The notes beneath the pieces were generated by a model, which was given only the letters and a program-made list of their open reading frames with translations, ran no database searches and was not told where the DNA came from. DNA of 53,066 nucleotides from Branchiostoma floridae (taxonomy: Eukaryota; Chordata; Leptocardii; Amphioxiformes; Branchiostomatidae), in contig NC_049993.1 in the NCBI RefSeq assembly GCF_000003815.2, positions 14,707,327 through 14,760,392 on the forward strand, in the 5' to 3' direction. Of the stretch, positions 1 to 12,234 are shown piece by piece. A program made the position numbers and the translations under genes. Each line of letters starts with the position of its first letter. Positions within the stretch are counted from its first letter, which is position 1.

Positions 1-161
1 ATTGTAACTTCATGGTCCCTGAACAAAAACCTGCAGAGAACTTTTAGCATACATGTTTGTTTACAAGGAAATCTAACATGTCTTTGAAACTTAATTGTAC
101 ATGTGTCATGTGTCTGTAATAGTTGAATTTTGAAACTACATGTATGATAAAATTGACTTAC

Positions 162-215
162 CAGTGGCGGCACGAAGTTCTTGACTTTCAACTGGAACTC
201 TTGTCTGCCTTTAAC
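162..215 (-). CDS. SPATA1: SPATA1-like exon 4
   Basis: Eighteen residues, VKGRQEFQLKVKNFVPPL, between a ttttcag acceptor and a gtaag donor, phase 0 at both ends. It corresponds to the KQESELKLKSFAPP block of vertebrate SPATA1. Later exons lie left of the window. Confidence 0.8.
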
Positions 216-3200
216 CTGAAAACACAAAAAAATACAATCATGTAGTCCATATCAAATAGACAAAACAATAGACTTTTAATATCTACATCCTTTCCAGCAA
301 GTCTGAAGTTACAACCACAATCCCACAATGTAGTATTGGTTGATTAAATTTTGCATTCAGTGGCTAAAATTTCCAAGGATAGAATATTTCTTGAATGTAT
401 TTCTAGGGTAATTCAAAGTTTCATATGTAACTTTTTTTTTATACTTTTATTTGCAGAAAATGGTGCCCAAAGTGGCACATTTGCCATCATTCTATCAAAA
501 GAAATACAATGCTGGACGATATCTTATAACTTGACACGACTCTTCTAGAAAAATATGCTTGACAATTTCATTGTCTGTATCATGGCCAGCCTTCTTTTGT
601 GTTATTTTCTGTTGTTCCCTGTTGCCTGCCGTATGCAGGCATGTGTCTGACAACCCCTTTACTCAAGGTGACTTTGGGCTGATCAAATTACCTGCACTCA
701 GATAAAACTTTATTGTAAATTTTCTATGACCCCTACGAGACCCCAGCCGATAATAATGCCCCACCTCCTTTTATTCCTATTTTTTGTTCCCAACTCTTTT
801 CCAACGAGCATATCTCGAACAAAACTATTCAACAAGATCTTTGCAATGCATCGCTTGAGTGTCAAATTGACCCATAACACTTCAGAACGTTTCGACTATA
901 GCTGTCAAAGCTAGCGCGTTTCTTTCATCGCGGGATTGTACTTAGGCATGCGTCATGCAACCGTGATACTCTAAACTCTCTTTGTCTCCAACGCGACTGC
1001 TCAATACTGAGACGTAAACAGTCTATTGTTCAACGCCACGGTAGGGAATGACCGCATACAAAACGTTCATACTTCACTTCAACCTTACACTCGAACATTG
1101 ATTAAGGACAGGAAGTGCAATTTCTAATTCAATTACTGACGTTAAATGTTCGTAAATTGGTTTTCAAGGTCTCTACGGTTTCTGTACGTGGTTTTAGGTT
1201 ACGTGCCTCGTGATTTGACTGACGGTGACACATTGCGCTACCTGTTTTGCTTTTGTCGTCAGGGCACGCAAATATTTACTTCTGAAGACAAACGTCTACC
1301 CTCAGTTTTCATCTCATCGTGAAAATTTTAAGCTTTCCTATCTTGAAATGTCTTCCATATGATGTAAAAAAGCAGGCAGCGACATTGAACTTCAAGATTC
1401 GGTGACATATGGTGACTTTTTAAACAGTTACACTTTTGAATTGTGCCAGGTAGATAGATCGCATGGCAGACTACGTTTACAAAATACACACAGTATTATA
1501 ATGCTATATTCAAACTACATGGACACGATCCAAAAAAGCTATCAAAGCCATGCATTCATACAGTACAAGCAATGGAAAAATACAGGTTTCTCGCAAGCAT
1601 TACTTGAATAGCAGTTGATGTTATGTNNNNNNNNNNNNNNNNNNNNNNNNNNNNNNNNNNNNNNNNNNNNNNNNNNNNNNNNNNNNNNNNNNNNNNNNNN
1701 NNNNNNNNNNNNNNNNNNNNNNNNNNCACTAGTAACACTGCCTTTGAGCAATGATTCAGTGTATTTCAAAGCGTTCAAGGCTATACTTTATTTGTCTTCT
1801 CCAAGAAAAATGCTGTTGAAAGGCAATGAAAATAAATTCCTTCTTGCGCTATTTACAAAGTAAATAATTGAACTGAATGGATTATACATATACTTTGGAT
1901 ATCATACTCTAGTACATGTACTTTTTGAAATATTAGCTTTATACTATAGAAGTCAAATTTATAATTCTGTGAGCATGTGGTATGGCTTACATGTACATGG
2001 TAACTGTGCAAAAAGTACTGTAGTCAAGCACAAAGTTTAAACTAAAGCACTGCTTATTCACTAGTACTCTCTCTAAGATATTCCTTTATCTTATCTTATC
2101 TCCTTTATCTTTATTGTTTCACTGCAAATGTAATCAATGGCCTTTTCATCATTCAAGTTTGACATATCACGAAAATCAATGAAGACAAATCTTTTGGATC
2201 AGCCAAATTCAGGAAAAATTATCTAGGCTTTAGAACTAATGCATGCAGGTCTACATAACATTTCATGTTTACAGTTGTCATAGTAACAAAGATTAAGGTG
2301 TACTATGCCACAGTTTAGCGAGAGTTTCAATCAATTACACGTTAATCAAAGTAGGAAGCCATGATTCACAGTTTCTCAGTAAGTATGGTACTTTGAGTCC
2401 ACTTGCTTTTGGCATGTAACAAAAAGCCAGCAGGATGGTTTTACAAAAACCCATTAAACTCATTGACAAAAGCTCGAGTACTTCAAGTGCACCACTCCTA
2501 GTTACTTATTGAAGGAGCCGTCACGCCTGAGTTAAACACGGCAGACTCAATTGAAGAATTCTCCCATACTCCCTGGCAACTGCAGCCGTTTGTAATGGAT
2601 GTTTTCATTGGTGAAGCTAGTCGAATTTTCATTTTTGACCCCCCTAGAGGCTCAACGTAGATTACTCTTTCATACCAGTGCTATTCTATGAAACCTTTCT
2701 ATAATTTGTGAACCAAAATATAGCACTTAGTGGACTAAATGTCTAACACGATTATTGGGCCCTATTCTTGCTCTTTTCTTCTTTTTATTTGAGCAAGGTA
2801 ACTATGGCTAATTGCAGAAAAGAGAAAATTGTACCCACAGAATAGAATCCCAAGCATTGAAATGATAACTTTAACTACCAATATTGGTGCCTATAATCAC
2901 ATAAAAGTGCCCACGAGTTCAGAAATATACCGGTATACTATAAAGTCTGTGTCCAAATCCAAGTAACCAGAAAATCAACCATGGAAACGCTAATCTTTGG
3001 GGCTCCTATAGGACCAGTATGTCAGGAATGAGTCGTCAATAAATAAGAATGGAGTCCCTAAAGGTATGCCTGCATTATTTAACAGGATGATCTCCTGAGT
3101 AAACACTCACTTTCCAAGAGAGCCACACAAAAGACGTGGTGGTTTTTGTGATTACAGGGGACTTGTGTAGGCATCTGTGTTGAACACCTAAAGCTGTTTT

Positions 3201-6200
3201 GTACGGGCAAAGTCCATTAGAATTCTACATTACACACTTAGATTTATAGTTAGAAAGCTGAAATTTCTACTGCACAATAATGCATATCAATATGGGTTAA
3301 TTGCTTATTTTCAGAGTTGGATGCTAAACTTTTTCTTACAGGTACTCAAATAGAGAGATTTGAGAATGGAGCTAGTTCAACACAGAATAGTTATCAGAGT
3401 TCAGTACATGTAGATAGAGGTGGGATGTTAACAAAACAATTCAAAAATTTCTAGAGTCATTTTTTATTGCATATCTACTTTTTGACTCTTCTCAGATTTG
3501 GTTTCAAGGCTTTCAGAAAACCATCCAGTTTTGTATTCCTTGATTCTTACCACAATCAAATATCAGATTCAGCACTCATTTAGAACCAATTAACACCTAC
3601 ATGTAATAATTACTGCATAATAACAGTTTATTGGGGTTTACCACATAGGCCATTAACACCTTTGCTGGCCACATTGTCTGCTTAAATACTTAGATTTTAT
3701 GTGCTGAATACACATGTTATTCACAATCAAGGTCTAAGCCTCAGTATGGCTTCAACAAAGACTATAATCCCAAAAGGATTAAGTCTGTTCAAACTAGACT
3801 TCATTATTCCTCCATGTCACGCATATTCATGAAATACGTTTAGTAAAGCAGCACTTCTGCCTGTATCCATACATTACATGTATACGTTGTTTGACGTACT
3901 GTGGCTGTATGCCTTTTTAGACAAGAAAATACAATGTACAGAGCAGTCCTACAGTATTGTCATTGAGTAGTACTGATGTTACTTGAAATGTGCGACCGTC
4001 TCCAAAATCATATCCAGTAGTTTGAGTAACTTTTGAACTGTTTAAATGACTACCTGGTTGTCTAGCCTTCATAAATCTATTCTACTTTTAATATTTTTAC
4101 ATTGCAAACAGAAACATATGATGCCCAAGTTTCTCTCCTAGCAGATGTGAGGATGTGGATCTTTCTGGGTGAAAGTGAATTGATATTTAATGTTGCAAAA
4201 ACATGGCATAAAACACCAAGAATAAGACAGATACTAACATCTGCTTGGAGATCAGAACATGCACTTACACTACTTACATTTTCAGTGTGACTGCGCTTGT
4301 CACGGCTGTTACAGTGTAGTCACTTAGTTCGAACGTGGGTTCTACGAGGCATAGAACACGATCCCCCGCCCGCCGCCGATCCACGTGAGCCAGCTGATTG
4401 CGCAATAGTGCACGCTGACTTTGACCCCCGTGCAGGCATACATATCCGGGTCACAGGCGCTTCATATTTCAGAGGCAACATGGCCACGGTAGAAGGAACA
4501 CGTGAACGTAAAAAAACACCCGAAAATGCGCATTTTCTTGGTCAGAGCCGCATTTTTCCCCGTAGAAGAGTGGATAAGTGCCTTCGTCATTGAACATCCG
4601 ACTTAGGTAAGTTAATTCGATCGTTTAAAGACTTTATACAGTTTTTTGTGTGTTCAAATGCAATGCAACAGCTAGACGGAATGTTGTCGAGTGCTTGTAT
4701 AATTTCGGATTTTTCGCACGTTTTTTTTATTCTCAGTGGTNNNNNNNNNNNNNNNNNNNNNNNNNNNNNNNNNNNNNNNNNNNNNNNNNNNNNNNNNNNN
4801 NNNNNNNNNNNNNNNNNNNNNNNNNNNNNNNNNNNNNNNNNNNNNNNNNNNNNNNNNNNNNNNNNNNNNNNNNNNNNNNNNNNNNNNNNNNNNNNNNNNN
4901 NNNNNNNNNNNNNNNNNNNNNNNNNNNNNNNNNNNNNNNNNNNNNNNNNNNNNNNNNNNNNNNNNNNNNNNNNNNNNNNNNNNNNNNNNNNNNNNNNNNN
5001 NNNNNNNNNNNNNNNNNNNNNNNNNNNNNNNNNNNNNNNNNNNNNNNNNNNNNNNNNNNNNNNNNNNNNNNNNNNNNNNNNNNNNNNNNNNNNNNNNNNN
5101 NNNNNNNNNNNNNNNNNNNNNNNNNNNNNNNNNNNNNNNNNNNNNNNNNNNNNNNNNNNNNNNNNNNNNNNNNNNNNNNNNNNNNNNNNNNNNNNNNNNN
5201 NNNNNNNNNNNNNNNNNNNNNNNNNNNNNNNNNNNNNNNNNNNNNNNNNNNNNNNNNNNNNNNNNNNNNNNNNNNNNNNNNNNNNNNNNNNNNNNATCAG
5301 GAAAAAATTATGTAATCCACTATCCCTACCATTGTACCTTGAAGCCATGTTTACCATGTGTTATCTATGTTTAAGGCTTGACAAGTGCTGGGAGAAAATG
5401 AAGTACCAGGAATGAGAAGAGGATGACAACTCACACAAGTCCTTATTCAAGGTAGCCCCAAGGTATGTGTGCATATGTATAAATCATTTGTATTTATAAT
5501 ACCCTGCATCTACATGTAGAGACAACTATATTCTGGACATTCTGAGAACTTGTGACAGGTTGCAGGGAATGTTTAATTGTCAGTGTAAATAATAAAGGTC
5601 TTAGGAAGTGTGAATAATGAAGACCAACTTGACCAGAACAAAAAATTATAAGCACAGTTGTATATTCCCCAGCTCAGTGAAGTCATATACCACATTAGGT
5701 GTGAACATTTTTACAACCTTGTTGACTTTTAATGCAGAAGTTATACTATGCAAGAATGCATTCTGCAAGTAGTTCTTTCATGTGGGCTGCATGTATTTTC
5801 ACTTCCCATTTACCCAATTTTTGCCTCAGTTTCACAATCTATTTTGTATCTCTACTACAGGCCAGACTATGCTGACAGCATAGCCCAGTCTCCAGCCATG
5901 AAAAGCAGAGGTTCACTGTTATCTGGGGAACATGAAATTAGGAATACTTTAGATCCAGGTGAGAATATTCATTTCTTATAGCTATCAATATGTCGTGTAG
6001 GTATGTAATGATAATTGTCTATCCAAGAGAGAGTTCCACCTTCAATTAAACATTGGATATANNNNNNNNNNNNNNNNNNNNNNNNNNNNNNNNNNNNNNN
6101 NNNNNNNNNNNNNNNNNNNNNNNNNNNNNNNNNNNNNNNNNNNNNNNNNNNNNNNNNNNNNNNNNNNNNNNNNNNNNNNNNNNNNNNNNNNNNNNNNNNN

Positions 6201-9200
6201 NNNNNNNNNNNNNNNNNNNNNNNNNNNNNNNNNNNNNNNNNNNNNNNNNNNNNNNNNNNNNNNNNNNNNNNNNNNNNNNNNNNNNNNNNNNNNNNNNNNN
6301 NNNNNNNNNNNNNNNNNNNNNNNNNNNNNNNNNNNNNNNNNNNNNNNNNNNNNNNNNNNNNNNNNNNNNNNNNNNNNNNNNNNCTCAGGTATAAATATTT
6401 ACTTTTTGATGTCTGAGAACATAGAAAAGAAGCTAGCAGCCAAAGCTTTTAATATTTGAGAGCCCAGTAGCAAATGATTAGAGTTCCGGAACTTCATGGA
6501 AACTCATGGACACACTGTTTCAATTAGTTTTTTTTAAACTATTTAGTTTTGCATTTTGTGTATTTTGGTACATTTTATGACGGCTGCAGCTATCAGATTG
6601 ATTGTATTGTGGTTGTTTTACCTTTATAAGAAATTTCAGTTTGTGAGCTTTCCAGCAATATTTAGTCTAGTACAGTGTACCGGTACAAAACCGGTTTTTC
6701 TTATTGGACCGGTCCAGAAAAACCGGACCTGAAAAAAGTAGGTGGACCGGATGTTGGACCTTTTAGAAAATTAACAGATTATTTGATCAGGCATTCACAC
6801 GTTTTTGCGCTTGCAGGTGGAAGAAAATAACAAGAGCGAAGCAGATTATAGTTTATAGTCATTTCTACCAAGTTTTACAGTCAATCGTACAGGTGCAGTT
6901 AGCGTTGTAGGATTTTAAAACGCCAGTGTGAGTCTAATACTCCACCAAACTGATTTCTTTATAGTAAAATGGACCATTGGTATGATTCAGACTGAATCAG
7001 GTCCAGGTTCAGGTCCGGACCTGGACCTGATCCTCTGGACCTGAACCGGACCTGACGTTTCTGTACCGGTACCCAGCCCTAGTCTAGATATATATAGAGA
7101 GAGCTCTGAAAATAATGAACACAAAGTACTCCTTGACACCTGCTGTGTCTGGAATCATAACTGGTATTCAACATAATTAGAAAATTTTACTTAAAATGCC
7201 CCAAAACTAAGGGAAGAAGCTACAAGTAGCAGCTCCAGTCCAGACATTCAGAGCCTTAACTGGTCATTAGTAATTTAGTTCTAGTATTCTGAGAGGAAAG
7301 CCTGAAAAAATGTAAACTGTTTTTTCAGTGAAAAACTCATCTAATATAAGTTTTCTTCCCAGTCCTTTAAAATTACCAAATAACACAGGAAAGAAGTTGG
7401 TTTGCCAGTGGAGTTAGATATACCAGCCCCAGATACACCATCTGGAGAAATTCAAAGCCCAGTAGCTGGTAATTAGTTCCAGTGTTAGCTGCCTGCTGTG
7501 CTAAGGGGGGCTGCCTGCTGTAGCACATTACATGGTTGATTAGGCTTGTGTAAACATTGACTTTGTGGGAGGGAGGGGGGCTGTCTGGTAATGTGTTATG
7601 GGCTTCTGTGATTGAAAGACTTTTATAGCCCAGGGAATTAAGTTGTTGTGTGTTGTGTCAATCTAGCTGCCCTGTTCTAGCATGAGTTTATGGGGTTTCT
7701 TTTGCTCCTGTGTTACTCAGATTTATATGTTTTTCTTATCATGCTTTAATTATTCTGTCCAACTCATTGTTTGGGCATGTATGTCGACAACTTGATTTCT
7801 CTAGAAAATGTGTAAGTTTAAGCTTATAAACACATATTTTTAACAGTTTCATGTCACGAAGTGAAGATTTTTTCGGTGATACTTCTTTTGTAACAAGCAA
7901 ATTTCTGTCCTAGGACTAACAGATGGGTCCATGGAGACAATCTTGCTGTGACCTGTTTGAGGTTAATATCATGATTCATCTTTAAGTTTTGTGAAAAAAG
8001 GATGCAAAAACACAAGATGTTTTGGATTATGGAATCCTTCATATGGTACAAACCTGTGTGAGCGCCCTCCCCACTCCTCTGAGGAAGATGAATTCTTTAG
8101 GGATGACATCATAGCCTAGCTGTTCCTCTATCTCCTCCCGAAGGTTGTAGATGGTTACATCTGGAAATACTCTGCAAAACACAGCAAAAAAGTTGTCAGA
8201 TTTTAATAATTCTACATAAAAATTTCAGCAAGGACTTCTACACTCACAGAGATAAAAGATAATGCAAATTTTGCCCACACATAAAAGTACTCTGACAGTC
8301 TTGCAGTTGACTGTATTCTAGACAAGAATTGATATGAACTTCAAGGCATCTCAATTTCTGCTTGAAAATCAGTTGTATGTCATTTTTTGGTCATTTTCAG
8401 CACCCAAATGTATATTTTGGACTCCTGTACTCTGGCAATGAAAACTTTATGTACCGGTAACACAATGCACCATCTAACTTATTCTAAGTGACTTTTTTTG
8501 TATTATGCTGCGGTAGTAATAGAAAAAACAACGCTACACGTTTCAATAGTATACGTTTCTAAGGATTAGGCTACCCACCATCACATATCAATCGCCTTTT
8601 ACTAGTTTGCTTCAAAAATACATTATTTTTCATTATTCTTCGGTCACTAAAAGGCAAATTGTAAGGTTTGACAATGGCCTTGTTTGAATGCGAGCGTTTC
8701 AAAACAAGTTTATCAAACAGTTTTATGGCTCGGTTGTCAACTTCTGATAAAAGCTCGGCCTCTCCATTTGTTCTACTTCAACAATTGGGTCAATGGTTCC
8801 AGCCGGAACTGATGCCATGGTATTAACGATCTTCGCACCGCGATAATCTTACGTAATCCTCCTTTTTGCAGGGTTGCGCGTTATTTACGTCTTATTGCTC
8901 ACTATTTTGACTTGTTTGGTTGTAAATTGTTTTGCGTGAAGAAAAACATGCCAATCCGAAGTCTAAGCCAGAACTAAACAGTATGCTTTTGGATTAGACG
9001 TAAATGCAACAAGTGTCAGAACTGGACAAAAAAACTGGGCACGTTTTTGTAAACACCCCACCCCCCACCAAACGTGCTAACACCTTGGTAATTGTAACAA
9101 AACATCCAAACAATACAAAAGTGGAGTTTAATTTTACGGCAGAGTTCATGCAATCAGTCTAATTTTGTGGAAAAATTGACAGATTATTGTATATCTGACC

Positions 9201-10022
9201 ACCTCTGCATGAGGACCACTTGGCCAATGTGACCACTTTTAGTGGTACTTTTTTTAGTTAGGTAATCTTTCTCATTGACAAAAAGCATTTTGAATCATGC
9301 CTATAGTGACCACCTATCCACATAGACCAGGTTTTGTCTGTCCTAAGTGGTCGCAGGTTTGACTGTGCTACTTTAAAAAAAAGACAATTTTCTGCACCGT
9401 GACGGTAAAACTTACAAAAGACAATGATTATTGTAGGCATAGGCTTTACTATGTACAACTGTAGACAGAATTTCTTAACACAAGCACACGGAAAAAAACA
9501 AGTGTTTTACCTGACAAAACCAGCTGAAACTGTGTCTTTCACGGCTTCGTTGTAGACCAGCCGTAGATGTTCCACCCATACGTCACCAGGCACCACATAC
9601 ACATGCAGGTCTACCAACTGTAAGGAAGAAAAATTCAGAAAAACAAGTTGAGAAAACTGTTTCAAACTTCTTGGAATAAAATTTGATGTTTGTAAATTCA
9701 TCTAACAAGGGGATTTGATTTGATTTTACTCACTTTTGCAGTGAATGGGGAAAGGAGGTTTTAGATTTCAGCAGTGACTGCAAAAGTTGTTGATTCAGAA
9801 GTAGTGACTGCTAGAGTCACTAAAATAGGTTACCATTAACAATATCAAGAATTACAGTTGTGAGCATGATAATTTTGTCCTTCAAAATAACATACAGAAA
9901 AAAACTGTATCAAGCATACCTATGCATCAGTACAGTAACTGTAACACTAGACTAACTTAGCTCAATGCTACCTAGTAACATACCCTTTCTAAGTCCTTGT
10001 CATCACTGTGGACTACAGCCAT
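162..10022 (-). CDS. SPATA1: SPATA1-like gene, 5' part (four exons, continues off the left edge)
   Basis: Four minus-strand exons join in one frame: 9984-10022, 9511-9617, 8054-8171 and 162-215 (39, 107, 118 and 54 nt), all with GT-AG borders and matching phases. They encode 106 residues. Successive blocks read VDLHVYVVPGDVW, SAGFVRVFPDV, REEIEEQLGYDVIPKEFIFL and KGRQEFQLKVKNFVPPL. This order and spacing is what I remember of the N-terminal domain of vertebrate spermatogenesis-associated protein 1 (VELHVFYVP..., SAGFLRV, LRERLGEFLG, FLFLKCIG, KQESELKLKSFAPP). SPATA1 is a poorly characterised testis-enriched protein; its molecular role is not established. The start is the ATG at 10022, which gives a short 13-residue leader before the conserved block. 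Intron 3 is 7.8 kb and full of repeats and gaps. No inactivating change is seen. Confidence 0.85.
1627..1726. other. Assembly gap (100 N)
   Basis: Run of exactly 100 N, the size often used for a gap of unknown length. Confidence 0.99.
4741..5295. other. Assembly gap (555 N) inside copy A
   Basis: Its content can be predicted from copy B, about 12,522-13,074. Confidence 0.99.
5861..5958 (+). other. Candidate coding exon in copy A
   Basis: A 98-base block between a ctactacag acceptor and a gtgagaa donor. Only one frame is open and it reads PDYADSIAQSPAMKSRGSLL and then SGEHEIRNTLDP. The same exon is present unchanged in copy B (13,640-13,737) and is cut off in copy C. I do not recognise the protein; the composition suggests a disordered region. 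Upstream in the same unit, EEDDNSHKSLFKVAP before a gtatgtg donor could be the preceding exon, since the phases fit. Confidence 0.4.
6062..6383. other. Assembly gap (322 N)
   Basis: Run of N that hides the right-hand end of copy A. The sequence after it does not match what follows copy B at the equivalent distance. Confidence 0.99.
6671..7079. mobile_element. hAT-like non-autonomous element (MITE), 409 bp
   Basis: The ends are inverted: tacagtg-taccggtaca on the left, and gggctgggtaccggtaca when the right end is read in reverse. Both sides carry the perfect 8-bp duplication tagtctag (6663-6670 and 7080-7087), the size made by hAT transposases. The interior is rich in ccggtcc/ggacctg palindromes and has no coding capacity. 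A diverged relic of the same family lies at about 11,820-11,965. Confidence 0.75.
8054..8171 (-). CDS. SPATA1: SPATA1-like exon 3
   Basis: Encodes VFPDVTIYNLREEIEEQLGY and then IPKEFIFLRGVG, with ttgcag acceptor and gtttgt donor. It ends in phase 0. The ubiquitin-like-looking REEIEEQLG and FIFLRG pattern matches the SPATA1 N-terminal domain. Confidence 0.85.
9186..9375. repeat. Dispersed repeat with gaccacc/gtggtcgc motifs
   Basis: Contains gaccacctctgcatgaggac, several gaccac words and gtggtcgcaggtttgactgt. The last motif also ends the insertion inside ZNF-D (about 40,410-40,440). This is probably a terminal part of the same transposon family. Confidence 0.5.
9511..9617 (-). CDS. SPATA1: SPATA1-like exon 2
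   Basis: Encodes the hallmark block LVDLHVYVVPGDVW followed by SAGFVR. It is bounded by a ttacag acceptor and a gtaaaa donor, and leaves two bases of an Arg codon completed by exon 3. Confidence 0.85.
9984..10022 (-). CDS. SPATA1: SPATA1-like exon 1 (start codon)
   Basis: Encodes MAVVHSDDKDLER and ends in phase 0 at a gta donor. The sequence upstream (10,030-10,170) is locally CpG-rich, as expected of a promoter. Confidence 0.75.
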
Positions 10023-11493
10023 TCTTGACAACTCACGCTTAAAATCCGAAATTCGGCCCTTCCCGACAACGACATGACATGGCACCTGTTTACGGAACTA
10101 AATCTGCCTGTCGCACGTCCGCACGCCTAAACCGCGACAAGCCTGCGGCACACCGGACACCCACGAAAAGCGATCGGACGTTTTGTTGTGAACAACAGGA
10201 TTCCCTCAACCATGACCCGGGTACTTCACTCCCAGTAAGGAACACAATCCCTCCCCCTTCTTTTTAAACCACCCCATGCTGATCACCCCTCGACCAATAG
10301 GAACCAAGGATGGATGGACAAGAAAGGAGATGTTGAATAACCAANNNNNNNNNNNNNNNNNNNNNNNNNNNNNNNNNNNNNNNNNNNNNNNNNNNNNNNN
10401 NNNNNNNNNNNNNNNNNNNNNNNNNNNNNNNNNNNNNNNNNNNNNNNNNNNNNNNNNNNNNNNNNNNNNNNNNNNNNNNNNNNNNNNNNNNNNNNNNNNN
10501 NNNNNNNNNNNNNNNNNNNNNNNNNNNNNNNNNNNNNNNNNNNNNNNNNNNNNNNNNNNNNNNNNNNNNNNNNNNNNNNNNNNNNNNNNNNNNNNNNNNN
10601 NNNNNNNNNNNNNNNNNNNNNNNNNNNNNNNNNNNNNNNNNNNNNNNNNNNNNNNNNNNNNNNNNNNNNNNNNNNNNNNNNNNNNNNNNNNNNNNNNNNN
10701 NNNNNNNNNNNNNNNNNNNNNNNNNNNNNNNNNNNNNNNNNNNNNNNNNNNNNNNNNNNNNNNNNNNNNNNNNNNNNNNNNNNNNNNNNNNNNNNNNNNN
10801 NNNNNNNNNNNNNNNNNNNNNNNNNNNNNNNNNNNNNNNNNNNNNNNNNNNNNNNNNNNNNNNNNNNNNNNNNNNNNNNNNNNNNNNNNNNNNNNNNNNN
10901 NNNNNNNNNNNNNNNNNNNNNNCAGAAAAAACAGTACAATTTCTATATGATAAATGTAGACTTTCGATGGTGTATTCTGCATCATTCAAAGTACTGAGTT
11001 TGACTGTGGGTTGCATTGCCCAATGCCCGGAGTATGATATTATGGTCCTTGGGAGGGTTAGGACCGAGGATGATGCAGAATGACACAATGTTGTATGTGA
11101 CTCTAAATACCCACCAAAAAAAACACAAATTGAAATGTGCCATAAGTTAAGCAAATTGTCCTCAAACATAAGGAAAAAATTGTGCGACTATCTATCTTTC
11201 TTTCTTTATCCACAATGAGACAACTAGCAATGCTGACATCTGAAACCAGCGATGCACATGTTTGAATTATTGTATGGAAGCCATCAAAATTTACCCATGA
11301 TTTTAAAACCTTTGCAGTCCCACAGACAAATGTATATGATATAAGGAAACCCTTCTTTTTTTAGGGCATTGGGCATCACAGCAACACTATCAGACACACA
11401 CAATCGTATGTATACAATAAAATAGACAGTGTCACGGAAAAATCCAGGCACTAGACAATATCTATAATTTCTTCAGAAATAAGATGTTCTTAC
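10023..11493. other. Intergenic stretch with a 578-N gap
   Basis: Short CpG-rich stretch next to the SPATA1-like start, then the gap at 10,345-10,922, then non-coding sequence with the imperfect inverted pair tctgcatcattc / gatgatgcaga (10,976-11,080). No exon that would continue the SLC44-like exon is visible outside the gap. Confidence 0.5.
10345..10922. other. Assembly gap (578 N)
   Basis: Run of N between the SPATA1-like start and the SLC44-like exon. Confidence 0.99.
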
Positions 11494-11583
11494 CGATGCT
11501 GGCGACAGCCACGATACCCATGAAGATCCACATGACGAAACCTGCCACAAATCTGATGAGAGCCACCATCAACAAGGCAACCA
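11494..11583 (-). CDS. Lone exon resembling SLC44 (choline-transporter-like) membrane protein
   Basis: A 90-nt minus-strand exon with ttttacag-type acceptor and gtaag donor (two bases, 29 codons, one base). It reads VALLMVALIRFVAGFVMWIF and then MGIVAVASI. Hydrophobic residues flank an Arg-Phe-x-Ala-Gly core, as in the mid-protein membrane segment of CTL/SLC44 proteins (pattern LLRFLAGxxVW). These are plasma-membrane and mitochondrial transporters of choline and ethanolamine. No neighbouring SLC44 exon is evident, and SPATA1 begins only 1.5 kb downstream. The rest may lie in gaps, be misassembled, or the exon may be a relic. The family assignment rests on one membrane segment. Confidence 0.5.
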
Positions 11584-11819
11584 CTGTAAACAACAATAAC
11601 AACAACAACATGTCTATTTATATACAAACGGAAAACCAAGTCCTGATCTCAAAACTCAATAATATCAGATTTTTCAGAATCATAAAACCCGTCAGTGATC
11701 AAATTCCTATTGATGCTTATAGTGTAATATAGGATACATTGTACTATGTAGTTTTCTTTTATAGAGAAAGCGATTGGTCAATTGACTTGGGCTCTAGATC
11801 ACTCTGAAATAGGGGTTGC

Positions 11820-11965
11820 TTTTGCACTGGTACAAAACCATCTTTTTCTTGTTGGACCGTTGAAAGGAAAGGAGTCCAAACTGAAAAAAAAATCAGTGGA
11901 CCGGTTCCGAATCTTGGACCAATTAGACAATGAACAGATATTGGCAGGCATTCACACATTTTAGG
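11820..11965. mobile_element. Diverged relic of the 6671-7079 hAT-like element
   Basis: Shares ggtacaaaacc, tttttcttgttggacc, ggtggaccgg-like and caggcattcacac words in the same order as the left half of the 6671-7079 element. The termini are lost. Confidence 0.6.
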
Positions 11966-12033
11966 GCTTATGATGCTCTAAGGAACAATATGAGTGACTG
12001 AGTTTATCCATGTTGTTTATACTCTACTATAAT

Positions 12034-12234
12034 NNNNNNNNNNNNNNNNNNNNNNNNNNNNNNNNNNNNNNNNNNNNNNNNNNNNNNNNNNNNNNNNNNN
12101 NNNNNNNNNNNNNNNNNNNNNNNNNNNNNNNNNNNNNNNNNNNNNNNNNNNNNNNNNNNNNNNNNNNNNNNNNNNNNNNNNNNNNNNNNNNNNNNNNNNN
12201 NNNNNNNNNNNNNNNNNNNNNNNNNNNNNNNNNN
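12034..12234. other. Assembly gap (201 N)
   Basis: Run of N that hides the first ~150 bp of copy B. Confidence 0.99.

Larger units (their letters stand above)
4321..6061 (+). repeat. Triplicated segment, copy A (direct; interrupted by a gap)
   Basis: Starts in a CpG-rich stretch near cacttagttcgaacgtggg, runs through an ATG context (aacatggccacgg, 4478-4490), a gtaagtt donor near 4607, and ends in the 6062-6383 gap. It matches copy B (12,235-13,840) almost base for base. The 555-N gap at 4741-5295 corresponds to about 553 known bases of copy B. The few differences cluster beside the gap and are mostly single-base indels, which suggests read-end errors or an allelic copy. Copy C (15,062-16,612) is the same unit inverted and slightly more diverged. 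Confidence 0.85.
216..8053 (-). other. SPATA1-like intron 3 (repeat-rich, no independent gene seen)
   Basis: AT-rich non-coding sequence containing three N gaps, copy A of the triplicated segment (4321-6061) and a hAT-like MITE (6671-7079). About 700-1300 is locally CpG-containing but I see no convincing ORF. At 7240-7500 there are loosely similar blocks (the word 'cagtagc' and 'ttagttc' recur) that look like decayed repeats. Confidence 0.6.

Noticed and set aside
4587-5415. Long open frames spanning N runs (also at 6015-6416, 10,206-11,169, 12,027-12,368 and 45,081-45,597)
   Set aside because: They are open only because N has no stop codons; the sequenced ends are not coding-like.
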